Shown here: in pieces, positions 47,907 through 59,900 of the stretch | How the letters are laid out: every line of letters starts with the position of its first letter | Numbering within the stretch: the stretch's first letter is position 1 | DNA from: Cyclospora cayetanensis | Taxonomy: Eukaryota > Apicomplexa > Conoidasida > Eucoccidiorida > Eimeriidae | NCBI RefSeq assembly: GCF_002999335.1 | Contig: NW_020312078.1 | Span: forward strand, 45,143 to 109,142 | Direction of reading: 5' to 3' | DNA length: 64,000 nucleotides | Made by a program: the position numbers and the translations under genes | The notes under the pieces: model-generated | Seen by the model: only the letters and a program-made list of their open reading frames with translations | What the model was told of the DNA's origin: nothing | The model's database searches: none

Positions 47907-50900
47907 TGCTCCTCGTGGTGTTGCTGCTGCAGGGAGCTTTCGCGCGTGCAGCAGTACCGCTGCAGCAGCTTGGCCTATGGAAGCCACTGTTGCCTTGAGG
48001 CTTTGCTCTGTTCTTGTGGCAGTATCCATCGGAAGCGGGAGGCGCTTGAGCGGCTTTTTGGACGGAAGAGGCTGATGAATGCGTACGACTCACCACCTCC
48101 GTTGCTGCGTCTGCCCTCCGAGCTGACGGCGCTTTCCCCGTGCCAGCTGTCTGCTGCTGCTGCTGCTGCTGCTCCCCAGCAGCAGCAGCAGCAGCTGCTG
48201 CTGCTGCTGCTGATCCCGCGGCAGGCCTTAGCAGAAGCCTCTTGCCGCATGCAGCACCAACTCGATCGGGATCTTGCTGCTTCCGCAAGATACCACGCTC
48301 GTCTACGCGCAACGCCTCAGGGGGATTCGAGTATAGCGTTCCCTGATTCAGAGACACCAGTTGCTGACGAACCTGAAGCAGCAAGCCAAGGCAGCCAAGG
48401 CAGCCAGAGCACAAAGGGCTGAGAACGCCTTGAGAGCGCGGAGGGATGCGCAGACAGACAGCAGGTAGCAGCAGGTAGCAGCAGCAGCAGCAGGTAGCAG
48501 CAAAGGAGGAAGGGTGTCTCCTCGCAATGCAGTGCCATAACTTGTCGCTAAGAAAACGATTTGCGCCAACCCCTGCAAGAAGTACCTGTTGCTCCCATAC
48601 AGCGCGCTTCTCTTCTTGGCCTCCCTTCCACGGAGTTGACGCTCTGCAGCAGCAGCAGCACCGTCACCATCCCCCATTACAACCACCCCCCCGAGGCACT
48701 CGCGCATGCAGCTGAGCCGCAGCAGGCACCCATCGCCCCCGTCGCGAGGTGTAAGCCCAGACAGACGCGAAGCAACGCATTTACACACCAGAACCACCTC
48801 ATCTCGCTCCCCACCAGCCCTCTGAACACCTTGAAAACAAATCGCAAAACTCTCACTTCAGATGATCCTGAGGATTGCCAATAATTGCGGAACCAAAGTC
48901 TGCAAGGCAAATCAGCCACTTTAAAGGCCGTGCTGCATCGGCTTCCTCCGCAAAGACGAGGATATTGGAGAGTTTGACGTCGACCACTCGTATCACCTCT
49001 GCCTGCAAACGAAGTGCACGCCAGCCACCACACACGCATTCCTCTCCTCTTCTCGAGATTATTTTCCCGAAAATGAGCGGCTCCGCAGCAGTCAGAAACT
49101 GCGCGTGGCACCGGCGCGGCAAGAACCCGCAAACCTTCCTCTCAGCTGCGTCTTTTGCCGCTAAAAGCACACACATCCTGCTAGCCATCCTGCTAGCCAT
49201 CCAGGGAACCCCACCTACCGAGCAGCAAAAATGGAGAAAGGCACCGCCTGCCAAGAGCTGCGCGGCAATAAATTTGACTTCGAACTCCGTCAGTCCACAG
49301 GGTCCTACTACGCCGTAAGCTTTCCATATCGACTCGGAGCTTGGAAGACGTTTCTGGCAGCTTTTCGTGTGGGGGAGGAGGCTTCCCTTGGTGCTGCTAG
49401 TCGTGCCAGAAGCGTCGTCCTCTGCAAAAGAAGCGTCTTGTGCCGGTTCTCTTGCTGCAGCTGCACGTCTCCCCGTCAATGTGCAAATGCCACCTAGAGT
49501 CGAGCCGCTGCTCGCTTGCCCACCCTCCGGCTGCTTTTGCTGCTTTTGCTGCTTTTGCTGCTGTTGCTGCTTTTGCTGCTGTTGCTGCGCGTCATACCAG
49601 GCAAGCACAACCTTTGCCTTTGCTCGTCTTATGATGAGCCGCCTCAGCATCACTTGGAGATCCCCTAGAGCTCTCGGCATCAGAAGTTGGAATACGCGAG
49701 TCGTCGAATGCAAGCCAGGGGACTGCTGCTGATGCTGCTGCTGCTCTCTATAGCTTCTTGTAGCAATGGGTTTAATGACGTGTGGATTAAAGTGCTTCAT
49801 AAAGGCCTCCTCCCGAAGAAACTGGAAAGGAGCAGCCGACATTGTCTTGTATTCCTTGAGGGCTAAGGGGAACAAGGATACCGAGGTGCAGCAGCAGTCG
49901 CCTTTAAGGCTGCTGCTGCTGCTGCTGCATGTCGCACAATGGCTGCTGCTGCTGGGTAGGTGGCTGCTCTTCGTTTTACGCGCTGAAGGAGCGACTGCTG
50001 GTGCTGCTGCTCGCTTGTTCCTTGAAGCTCTCCGTTCGGCAGGAGACGCTGTTTTCTGCTGCACCTGCTGCTGCTGCTGCTGGAGCTGCTCCTGCTGCTG
50101 CTGCAGCTCCTGCTGCTGTAGCTCCTGCTGCTGCTCCTGCTGTGTATCTCGACTCCACTCCGCTTCGTAGACGCTGCCGAAGGTGCCTTGACCAAGCCTT
50201 GTGCTGGTCGCCTTCAACCACCCCAAGCCCATCCACCACTCCAGGCGGAGCTGCTGCTGCTGCATAGACTGCTGCTGCTGCTGCATAGACTGCTGCTGCT
50301 GCCCACGATGCTGCTGATTCCCAGGTGTCTGCAAGAGCTTTTTCTGCTGCTGCTGTAGACCAGAGGCTGCACGCAGGAATGCCTCACAGGGAGGCTGCAG
50401 CTGCGGAAGAGGAACTGCGTCACGACGTCTCCGCAACACCAGCAGAGACTCCGCGGGGGGGGGGAAGCCTCCGCCACTGTGCGTAGGCGTTGCTGCAGCT
50501 GCTCCCCCTGCTGCACTGGAGTAGCAGGGGGAGAAGGCAGCAGCCTCCCCCCCTCTTGATGACGCTATGCCTCCTCGGAGAATCGCGTTCTGCTGCGATC
50601 GCGCAGCGTGACAGCGCAGCTTCCGTGTCTCATGAGGGGGAGCAGCGTGCAGCTGCTGCTGCATGGACTGCTGCTGCTGCGTAGACTGCATAGACTGCTG
50701 CATAGACTGCGGCTGCTGCATAGACTGCTGCTGCTGCGTAGACTGCTGCTGCTGCGTAGACTGCTGCTGCTGCGTAGACTGCTGCTGCTGCGTAGACTGC
50801 TGCTGGTCAAGAGACGCGACAAAGCGCGAGAACTTGCTAGCTGCCCGCCTGCTCCCGACGCATGCATCATCTCCACGCAGTCCAGCACTGCTCCCGCTGC

Positions 50901-53900
50901 TGCGCAGAAGTTTTACCCGCTTCTCTGCAGAAGGCGGCGCAGCAGCGACGGAAGCAGAAGACGTGCTCGACTTCAGAGACGCAGCAGCGCACGCAGCACG
51001 GGAGATGCGTATAGGACCTACAGCATGCATGTCTGCCGCTTCTGCAGAAGAGGCTGCCTTCATATTACTGCCGCGAATCCTCTTCCGAGGCGGCAGCTCA
51101 GCTCCAGGAGGGAGCTCCTCTTCTGCAGCTGCTGCATCCACACTCTTGTCGCGGATGCTCTTCCTCCATCTCCCTCGTTCGCTGTCGCCAGCAACACCAA
51201 CAATAGCGCCGCTGTCAGCCGGAGTTTCAAGGGGCTGGAAGAAGTCCACTGTGCTGCTGCTGCTGCTGCTGCTGCTTCTGCTACTGCTGCTGCTCAGAAG
51301 GGTGTCTGGTGTCGGCTGCCCGCACTCTGAGTGCTGAGGAGCAGACGCAGCAAGGCACGCCAGTTCCTGCGGCTGCTGCTGCTGCTGCTCAGCCTCGTTC
51401 ACTCTGCATGTTGCGTTTTCTGCCTCGTCTGCAGCAGTCGATCGTCCTTCGTGGATGTGGCTGCAGCTGTTGGGCGCTTCCGTGTCGCCCGCATGCAGCA
51501 GCAGCAGCTGCTGCTGCAGCGTTTCTGCGCTGTTGCTGACGACTGCCGAAGAGAGTGCCTCCTTTCCCATCTCCTCGCTCATCGCGGCAGTGCCCTCTAA
51601 GGAAGCAGCAAGCGGCTCAGAAGCTCCTGCTGGGCAGCCTGCTTCTGACTCTGGAGGATTCTCTGCAACAGCAGCAGCCGCAGATTCGCTCATGTTCGAT
51701 TCGCCGTTGCAAGAAGTCAGCTTCGAGCTATCGACAGTGAGGCACCGGATAGTCTGGACTGCCGTTGCAACGACTCCCTTAGCAGACGGCTGTAGCTCGC
51801 ATTGCACTGCCTGCTGCTCCATCTTGTGCAACATCTCCTGCGAGCAGAGGAGCTCTGCCAAGTGCGCGTGCTGCTGCTGTACATGCACCTCGTCCTGAGA
51901 AATTTTCGTCTGCGGCTTTTCTTCTGAACTGGCAACTTCTTGCGGATCCTCCTGATGCCTTTCTGACGCCTCTGCTGTTTCGTCCTTATCCCTCGGTGCC
52001 TGCTCCAGATGCTGCTGCCGTTGTTGCTGCACGTGTTGCTGCCGTTGTTGCTGCACGTGTTGCTGCTGCTGTTGCTGCTGCTGTTGCTGCTGCTGTTGCT
52101 GCAGCAGCAGCCCTTCCTCGGCATTTCTCTGCTGGGAAACAAGATACTCCAATGCTGCTGCCTGCGCTTCGTCTGTCTCTACTCCTTCTGATCGCTCTAG
52201 GCTCTTTGCCCCCCTGCCACGAAGCGTGTCATCGAGACGCTTGACAAGGCTTCGTTGCTGCTTCTCCTGCTGCTCTGGCACCTGCCCCTCGCTCAGCGAT
52301 GACTGCACTTCCAAAAGTGGACTTCTCCCCACACCATGATGCTCCGTTGCACTGGGAGTAGCAGCAGACAATGCAGCAGGGGGTTCTGCCGCTTTTACTC
52401 CATCGTCAAGACACCGAGAGGCTGCAGTCTCTTGTTTGCCCTCCACAATACGTTGCTTGCGTTCTAAGGAAGATGACGCAGACAGAGACTTGCCATCATA
52501 TCTGCTGCTGCTGCCATGTCGATCCTTCCTGCTCCTGCTGCTGCTGCCTCCATGTCGATCCTTGCTGCTCCGGCTGCTGCACTTGTTGCGGCGCTTGCTG
52601 CTGCTGCTGCCGGTGCTGCTGCCTCCATGTCGGTCGCTGCTGCTTCTGCTTTTATGCCTGATGCTATGAAATTCGCTTTTATGCCTTCTGCTGCCATGAG
52701 AAGTGCTTTTATGCCTTCTGCTGCTACCAGTGCTGCTGCTTTTATGCCTTCTGCTGCTACCAGTGCTGCTGCTTTTATGCCTTCTGCTGCTACTAGAGCT
52801 GCTGCTTTTATGCCTTCTGCTGCTACCAGTGCTGCTGCTTTTATGCCTTGTTTCGCTTTTCTCGCTGCATTCGTGGCTGCTGTGTAGGTTGCTGCAAGAT
52901 GCACGGGCAGCAGGGCTCTTTCGAGGTGTTGCGAGAGCAGTGTCGCTGACAGTCTTCGACGTTGGTGTGCAATCAGCAGCCTCAACAGCCGTGTTTGCTA
53001 TGCTCTTTGCAGAAGACATGCAACGAGCTGAGTGCGGCGAAGATCTGCGCTGCCCTGAGGGTACAGCAGAGGCGATGGCGGCTGCAGCTGCAACGGCAGG
53101 AGTTGCTGCACGAACTGCTGCTGCAGCTTCTGCACGAACTCCTGCTGCAGCTTCTGCATGCATTGCTGCTATGGGAGGCTTTGCCCTTGCCAATATCTTC
53201 TTGGCTACAGCGGTGTCTTGCGATACAGCTGCGGTTGCGCGAGCGACTGCAGCAGTGGCATGGCTGACAGATGCACAGTTAGCTGTCGGGGAGCCTCCAA
53301 CTGTCGGTGCAGTAGCGATCGCAGCAGCAGCAGCAGCTTCACAGGCTGCAGCCTTTGCAGACACTGGTTTCAAGTGTCTATTCAGCGGGGGATTGTGCAG
53401 CTGCAGCAGCCCTTGCAGCCACACAACACCAAGACGTCGCACTGGTCCTTCTTCTTTTGTCGGCGGCACGTGTTCTTTCTCCTGATGCTCTTGTTGCTGT
53501 TGTTGTTGGTGGTGGTGGGGTTGTTGTTGCTGTTGTTGGTGGTGGTGGTGGGGTTGCTGTTGCTGTTGTTGCTGTTGCTGTTGTTGGTGTTGTTGGTGGT
53601 GGTATTGCTGGTGGTGGTATTGTTGTTGTTGCTGTTGGTGGTGGTATTGTTGGTGGTGGTACTGTTGTTGCTGCTGCTCTTGTTGCTGCTGTTGCTGTTG
53701 CTGCTCTTGTTGCTGCTGTTGCTGTTGCTGCTCTTGTTGCCGTTGTTGCTGCTGTTGCTGCTGCTGCTGCACCTTCTGAATGACCGACTGTGCTGCAACA
53801 CGTACGCGCTGAGCTGTCTGTACACCAGAAGAATGACGGAAAGAGGCACTCACGCGCCTTTGGTCCTGTTGCTGCTGCTGCGGCTGCTGCTGGTGTCTTT

Positions 53901-55172
53901 GTTGTTGCTGCTGCTGCGGCTGCTGCTGGTGCCTTTGTTGTTGCTGCTGCTGCAGTCGCTGCTGCTGGTGTCTTTGTTGTTGCTGCTGCTGCGGCTGCTG
54001 CTGGTGTGCTGCTTGTTGTCTGTGGAGATCCTGTTGGAAGTGGTGGTAGGATCTCTGCGGCTCTTCGCCAAGGCTCACGGATGAAACAAAGTCATAGGGA
54101 GTCAAGCATATCTGTTCTTGCTCCTGCTGCTGCTGCAGCGCAGGCGTCATCGCTTTGAAGTGTTGCGAGGCTTCAGTGAGGGGTGACGATGCATACGTTT
54201 GCTGCAACAGCTGCTGTGTGTGTTGCTGCTGGTGCGACACTGGGGAGTCGCTGGATCTTCCCTGCAGCAGCCAATCCACGATCGCTTGCTGCTCCTGTGT
54301 GTGGTTTGCGACGGGAGCAGCAGCAACAGCATGCCCACTGCTGACTCGAATGCCTTCTCCTCCAAAAGATCGACTGCTGCTGCTCTGCTCTGAGTGCCCT
54401 GCAGCAAAAGGCGATTCAACAACGGGAGTGAATGGCTGCATGACTTGCTGCTGTCTCTGCTGCGTGCTGACAGAGGTGTATCTAGATATCGGCGGTGAAG
54501 ACTCTAAGGCTGCAGGAGTAGTATGCTGAGCATCCTGTTGCAACGGTAGCTGAGGCTGCTGAGGCTGCTGGGGCTGCTGCTGCTCCCAGTCGGCGTGCGT
54601 CTGTCTGTACAGCCAAGACTGCTGCCGCCTCTGCTGCTCGTCGTGCAGCTGCTGCTCCGTAAAAGAGGCCTGTTGCTGCTGTTGTTGCCGCTGCTGCTGT
54701 TTCCAACAACTCGGAGTCTGTTGCTGCCAAATGGAATGCCAGTGCGGAGTCGGAGGTTGTTGTGACCATCCCTGCTGCCACTGCTGATGAGGAGCATACT
54801 GCTGCTGCTGCTGCCAACTGTGGCGCTTATGTTGGTACTGCTGTGAATGCTGCGGTGCATGCAAGTGCTGCTGCTGCCTCCATCCTTGCTGGGCCTGCTG
54901 TTGCTGCTGCGGCGCTGCTGGATAGCGGCAAACTGCTGCAACTCGGCTGCATCTCTCCAACCAGCTCGATCCTGCATCCCAGCCACTGCTGCATGCAACT
55001 TCCCACGCACGGCTGCTGCTGCTGCCGCTGCTGTGGCACTCGCTCCAGCTGCTTCTGCAGTTGGCGCCACTGTACGGACGCTGTGCATTGGGGTTTTTTA
55101 CGAAGCGGCTCTGGGAGCAACTGCCGCTGCTGCTGATCTGCCTATCTGCATGGCAAGAACTGCGTCGAGGAC

Positions 55173-55211
<39 letters not shown>

Positions 55212-55309
55212 ATTGCGTGCCTGTCCTCTTGAGTCGTGGCGAGACAGCCCAAGGGTCGATGCCAGGGCTTGAGCTCCTCTGTCTGTGCACGGCCGTAATG
55301 CTGCTTGTC

Positions 55310-55342
<33 letters not shown>

Positions 55343-55467
55343 GTCTTGCTGCTGCTGCTGCTGCTTGTCTTGCTGCTGCTGCTGCTGCTGCTGCTTGTCT
55401 TGCTGTGCTTGCTGCCGCCGCCACTGCCTGAGTCAGCAAGCAAGAGGCCAAAGCCAGGAGGAGACAT
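44468..55467 (-). CDS. Large Ser/Thr protein kinase with degenerate HRD motif
   Basis: Main exons are 55467-49219, 49002-48857, about 48372-46250 and 45971-44468. Some 1,700 residues of Gln/Ser/Ala-rich sequence precede the kinase domain. Motifs in order: RLGQGTFGSVYEAEW (Gly loop, about 50190), ALKEYKTM (Lys of VAxK), LREEAFMKHFNPHVIKPI (C-helix), LTEFEVKFIAAQLL, VVDVKLSNILVF (catalytic loop), LADFGSAI (DFG), LYSNPPEALR (APE), LSDVWSFGVALCELVKG, and LLSHLLAFEPHQRLLLPEALGHPWF split between exons and text as the C-lobe end. Asp, Lys and Asn of the catalytic loop are kept although His-Arg is Val-Val. Inserts interrupt the C-lobe, including a 9-residue repeat. The join between the DFG and APE exons is out of phase in my model, so a micro-exon of about 48373-48856 is missing. 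DFGSA hints at CMGC-like kinases, but I cannot place the family. Confidence 0.82.
44670..44717. repeat. Perfect 21-bp hairpin in the kinase coding exon
   Basis: The 21-base arm at 44670-44690 (starts CGCCGCTGCTG, ends GAGAGGAG) is followed by six bases and its exact reverse complement at 44697-44717. It falls in the last kinase exon, in the low-complexity C-terminal tail. Confidence 0.9.
46104..46141. repeat. Perfect 16-bp hairpin in kinase intron
   Basis: TGCATGCATGCAGTGC at 46104-46119 pairs with its exact reverse complement at 46126-46141 across a 6-base loop. It lies in the intron between 46249 and 45972, within a GCATGC-rich stretch. Confidence 0.85.
46842..47055 (-). repeat. 27-bp coding tandem repeat in the kinase
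   Basis: About eight copies of a 27-base unit encode KQESQELLS, with KQESQEQLS and KQKSQEQLS variants, in the C-lobe insert that is then followed by a long poly-Gln tract. Copies are nearly identical at DNA level, which points to recent expansion. Confidence 0.9.
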
Positions 55468-56938
55468 CGGTGATCGGGAACATTGTAATGCAGATGACGG
55501 CTGCTCTTACTGCAGCTGGCTGTTGCCCTTATTGCAGCTGGCTGCAGTAAGAGCAGCAGCCAGCTGCAGCTGTCGGCGCGGAAGGGCACGTGGAGACGGC
55601 AGTCACAGTTTCTATACTGCGAAGCAGTCTGAGCGGCAAGCCCTTCAGAGATTCCCGCCGTAACAACAGCCACAGGTGGTTGGTCTGCTGATCTGCGTGA
55701 GCTGCGGTGTCTTCCCCGCGCCTTAGCAGTGGGAGGCGCAGGGGAAGGAGGGGCAGGTGCTCCCTAAACATGAGACGCAAGCAATTAGACAATAAGACAA
55801 ACGCCAAAAGAAACGAGTTTGCCGCTGCTTCGTCTGCTGCTGCTGCAGCTGCTGCTGCTGGGCCCCCTGCTGCAGCCCCACCGACCGCAACACCCACCAC
55901 AAGTAGGGTGTTTCTTGCCACTTCTCGGCTTCTCGTAGGAGTCGGCGCAAATGTTACGGTGAAGCACTGTGGTGAGCGTTATCCTCTGTCGAAGCGTAAC
56001 AAAGAGGCAGGCAGAAAGCAGCTCATTCCGCGGAAGACTCTCTCCTTCACCCGACAGCAGTGTAGCCGAAGTGCCACCATCGGCGGTGGGGGAGATTCCA
56101 CCTCCCCCCTGGAGGGCAGCTAATCTGCTGTTCTAATATACAACCAAGCAAAATTAATGCTTTCTTGATTTATAATTCTTTCTTCACGGATTCCCCAGCT
56201 GCCTCTGGCAGTTAGATCACCCCAGATATCCGGCGGTTGAAGGCAGTAGCCAGCGGCCACCCCGAATTGTAGGTGTGCTCCATGTGCATGGTATCAAGGC
56301 AAGACGTTCTCTAGAGGATACTATAGGGAATAAGGCTCTCTTAAGGCTACTGGTCGGGAGAGCAAACGAGATTGGTGTTCAGATTCCTCTCTAGATGATC
56401 TATGTGTGGTAAGGTGTCTAGTCATAGAAGTACACACCGAACGAGGTGATGGGTTAGTTTTTGCCCTTCCCGTCAAAGAACTGACAGTCAAGTTTGCTGC
56501 CAAGTACCACGTTTCGAAGCGCCATCCGTCTCCTGGACAACATTAACACTCCCACCCCCTTCAGCAGGCCTGCGGTGTGCTCCCGTGGGCTGTTTTTTGC
56601 CTCTTCCACCGCTCATGCGGTGCGGCTGCTCGATGCATAGATATGCAAACTACTCCCAAATGCATCATTCACTCCACACAACTATGCTACGTCACGCAAT
56701 GGGAAGCACATGTTCGCATGAACAGCCAAATTTTACGCAGATTACACACCCCTTCCTTCGGGAGCCTCGTTCCCTGGCACTGCCCCTCTCTCCTACCCAG
56801 CTACACAGAGATGTAACCCGACAAGCAGAAACGGTCTGCTGCTGTGACGTTCCTCCCGCACCAGTAATAGACGGAGCATCAGCGCTGATTGCAGCTGTTA
56901 CTACGGTAGGGGAACGGTGGATCTTCAAGAGAGAGGAT
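55468..56938. other. Intergenic region kinase to Snu114
   Basis: It holds the kinase 5' region and the Snu114 3' end. ORFs at 55529-56123 on both strands are Ala-rich mirror images of CTG runs with no domain. A perfect 17-bp hairpin at 55500-55557 is listed separately. From about 56130 to 56900 the sequence is non-repetitive and I see no gene in it. Confidence 0.5.
55500..55557. repeat. 17-bp hairpin just upstream of the kinase start
   Basis: GCTGCTCTTACTGCAGC at 55500-55516 is matched by its exact reverse complement at 55541-55557, with a 24-base spacer that itself repeats TTGCAGCTGGCTG. It lies 33-90 bases before the kinase ATG on the minus strand, probably in the 5' UTR. Confidence 0.85.
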
Positions 56939-59900
56939 TTACAAGAACTGTTGAAGGTTATTGGCGATGCTCAGGAGCATTGGGTCGTCGAAGAACTTGT
57001 GAATTGACACGTCTTCGCTCAAACCCTGAAAGAAGCCAAACCACATCCCACGCACGCCATTCACCCTGGTCCATACACCATCCATGCAAATGTCGCAAGC
57101 ATGCAAGCAACAACTTCACACAGAACATATCCCCAACCGTACCCGTCATGCAAGCACATACTACCGTAAAGGGCTACAGAGACAGAGGCACAAGGGAGCA
57201 CTTGTATACGCATAGATTTCGCAGATACATATACATATATATAGCCATCAGTTGCACTGTCAAGGCACAACTGCGCACGCCGCAGCACCCACACACACGG
57301 CATGCCTTTTTGCAGCAGCGACACAGTACAGATACCTTGCGCCTCCTGGTCTTTAGGAGGAATTCTCGGGCGAGATGAGGAGCCGGCGCGGGTTCAAGCG
57401 GCTTAAATACAATCTGCTTGTCAAGAGGATCGCCGGGAACGATTGCCCAATTGTCGAATACTGTCAGACACATGGCTTGCCCACTCGTATGTGTCCTGCA
57501 GCGAGATGCCACCCATCAATCAGCACAAGCTCACGCGAATAGTGATTTGATGCCTTTTACGGGCTCCAGTGGGTGCGCATGTTGCTCCTGCAAGGCTGCC
57601 GACATCAGAACTCACCTCAGATCTGTCTCGAAGCCGAAAGACTCAATGGCAGGGAGATACGCATGCACAATGTACAGTGGAGTGCCAGGTTTGGGCATGT
57701 CTCTGGCAACATTGCCACGCCGTCTGCAGCAGCAGCAGCAGCAGATGCCCCCATGCGCAAAAACACGCAGCAGCAGCACGAAGTACGTGCAAGGAGGCGC
57801 CACAGAGGAATCCCAGTAAAAGCACGATGCAGCAGCAGCAGCAGCAGCAGCAGCCTTGCTGTCTGCGCGCACAGCAAGGGGCGAGAGAGCGCTTGCAAGC
57901 GTACCTAGCCAACACGGTATAAATCGCGGATACGCAATCCGCAGGGCATTGGATCTCGGAAAACATGATGGGCTCCAGCAGCCGAGGTGTCGCCAGCAGC
58001 AAGGCGGAATATGCCACCCTCCTACGCAGCAGCACGCCGCCTCGCACACGCATCCCGACCATCCTCAGAAGCTTACGCGCCGAACGACCGCATGCACATG
58101 CGGCAGGAAGAGAGGTGAAGCAAATCAAACAAGAAAGGCAGAAAAAGACTCGCGCGCAAAGGCCCGAAGCTCGCAAGAGTGGAGCGATAACACCAGGGAG
58201 CAAAGGAGGGATAGCTAGGAGCACCTCGCGCTGGGGATGATCTGCCCGCCTCCTCTATGAACCGGATCCTTGGCGATTTCTGCATCTACGAGCTTAAATC
58301 GAACCCCCTTCACATTTTCCTCTATGAGTGGGCCTTCCCTTGTTGCCCATTGGAAGCCCTAGAGGAAAAAGCAGCAAGGCACAGACAGCCAAGCCGCCGA
58401 GCATGTGCATGCAGAGGCGGCACAGACGACGAGGAAGCGGCTTGGCAGGAGATGGTCGAATAATGGATGCTGCCTGCGCTCATGGAGAGCCCAGGCACGA
58501 CACAACGGCACCCACGCCACCACCACCACCGACCTAAAAACACGGTGCACCGCGTGATCAGGGCCAAAGAACACTAGCAAAGAGAAAAAGAGACATAAGA
58601 TGCGGATATTAGATTCCGATGACGCCGACACACACATCCACGCAGCACGAAGTAACCTCGATAGATGTGAATTCAGCTTTCTCCTGCCTTCTTTGCAACC
58701 CCGACAGGCCTGCCCCCCATCCCCACCCCTTTAACACACAGTAAGGAACAGGTACAACACACACTTGGCAATAACCCCTACGAAATCGCCTTTTCGCCAT
58801 GACATATTTCCTTGGCACAGCATTGTTTTTGCATGCCTCTTCCGGTCCTCCCTCCTTCCCTCCCTCCCTTTCCCCTGCTGCAGGCCCTGCGTCTCTCAGT
58901 TCTGTGAGTGCGGCACTTGAGAAAAGCGCATGCGCATGCACACCTGAATGACGCTCTCCTTGAACGGCAGTAAGGCCCCTTTTTGCTGAGTGACAAGGCG
59001 CTGAAACTCCGGATTAAAAACTTCGCCCAACAACACGCAAGAGCCTGAATGAGACAAAACGAAGGCCCCATGACTCAAGAGCCGTTTAACCGGACAAAAA
59101 GCCTCATTTCAGAGAGCATAGCTGCAAGGCTATTCTACACGACTCCGGAGACAGCGTGCCCGGAGGGGTGCCTGCATGTCGAAGTTCTACGTTTTTGTAG
59201 GAAAACTCAGAGCACATCTAAGCAAAATACCCGTGAGCGTTCCGGAGGACTTTTTCTCTAGTGGTCAATCTAAAGCCAGCTTCAAGGCATGCAAATTTCT
59301 TCTACTTAAGGCATGCAAATTTCTTCTACTTAAGGCATGCAAATTTCTACTTAAGGAATGCAAATTTCTTCTACTTAAGGCATGCAAATTTCTTCTACTT
59401 AAGGCATGCAAATTTCTTCTACTTAAGGTATGCAAATTTCTTCTACTTAAGGAATGCAAATTTCTTCTACTTGAGGGATGCAAATTTCTAATTAAGGCAT
59501 GCAAATTTCTTCTACTTAAGGAATGCAAATTTCTTCTACTCAAGGGATGCAAATTTCTTCTACTTAAGGCATGCAAATTTCTTCTACTTAAGGTATGCAA
59601 ATTTCTTCTACTTAAGGAATGTAAATTTCTTCTACTCAAGGGATGCAAAAAATTCTACTTAAGGCATGCAAATTTCTTCTACTTAAGGGATGCAAATTTC
59701 TTCTACTTAAGAGATGCAAATTTCTTCTACTCAAGGGATGCAAATTTCTGCTACTTAAGGCATGCAAATTTCTTCTACTTAAGGCATGCAAATTTCTTCT
59801 ACTTAAGGGATGCAAATTTCTACTTAAGGCATGCAAATTTCTTCTACTTAAGGGATGCAAATTTCTTCTACTCAAGGGATGCAAATTTCTTCTACTTAAG

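Noticed and set aside
53158..54084. 308-codon plus-strand poly-Leu/Val ORF
   Set aside because: It is the antisense of poly-Gln/His in the kinase N-terminal region.
55707..56123. 138-codon plus-strand ORF upstream of the kinase
   Set aside because: Ala/Pro-rich mirror of CTG runs with no domain, no splice partner and overlapping ORFs of equal size on the other strand.
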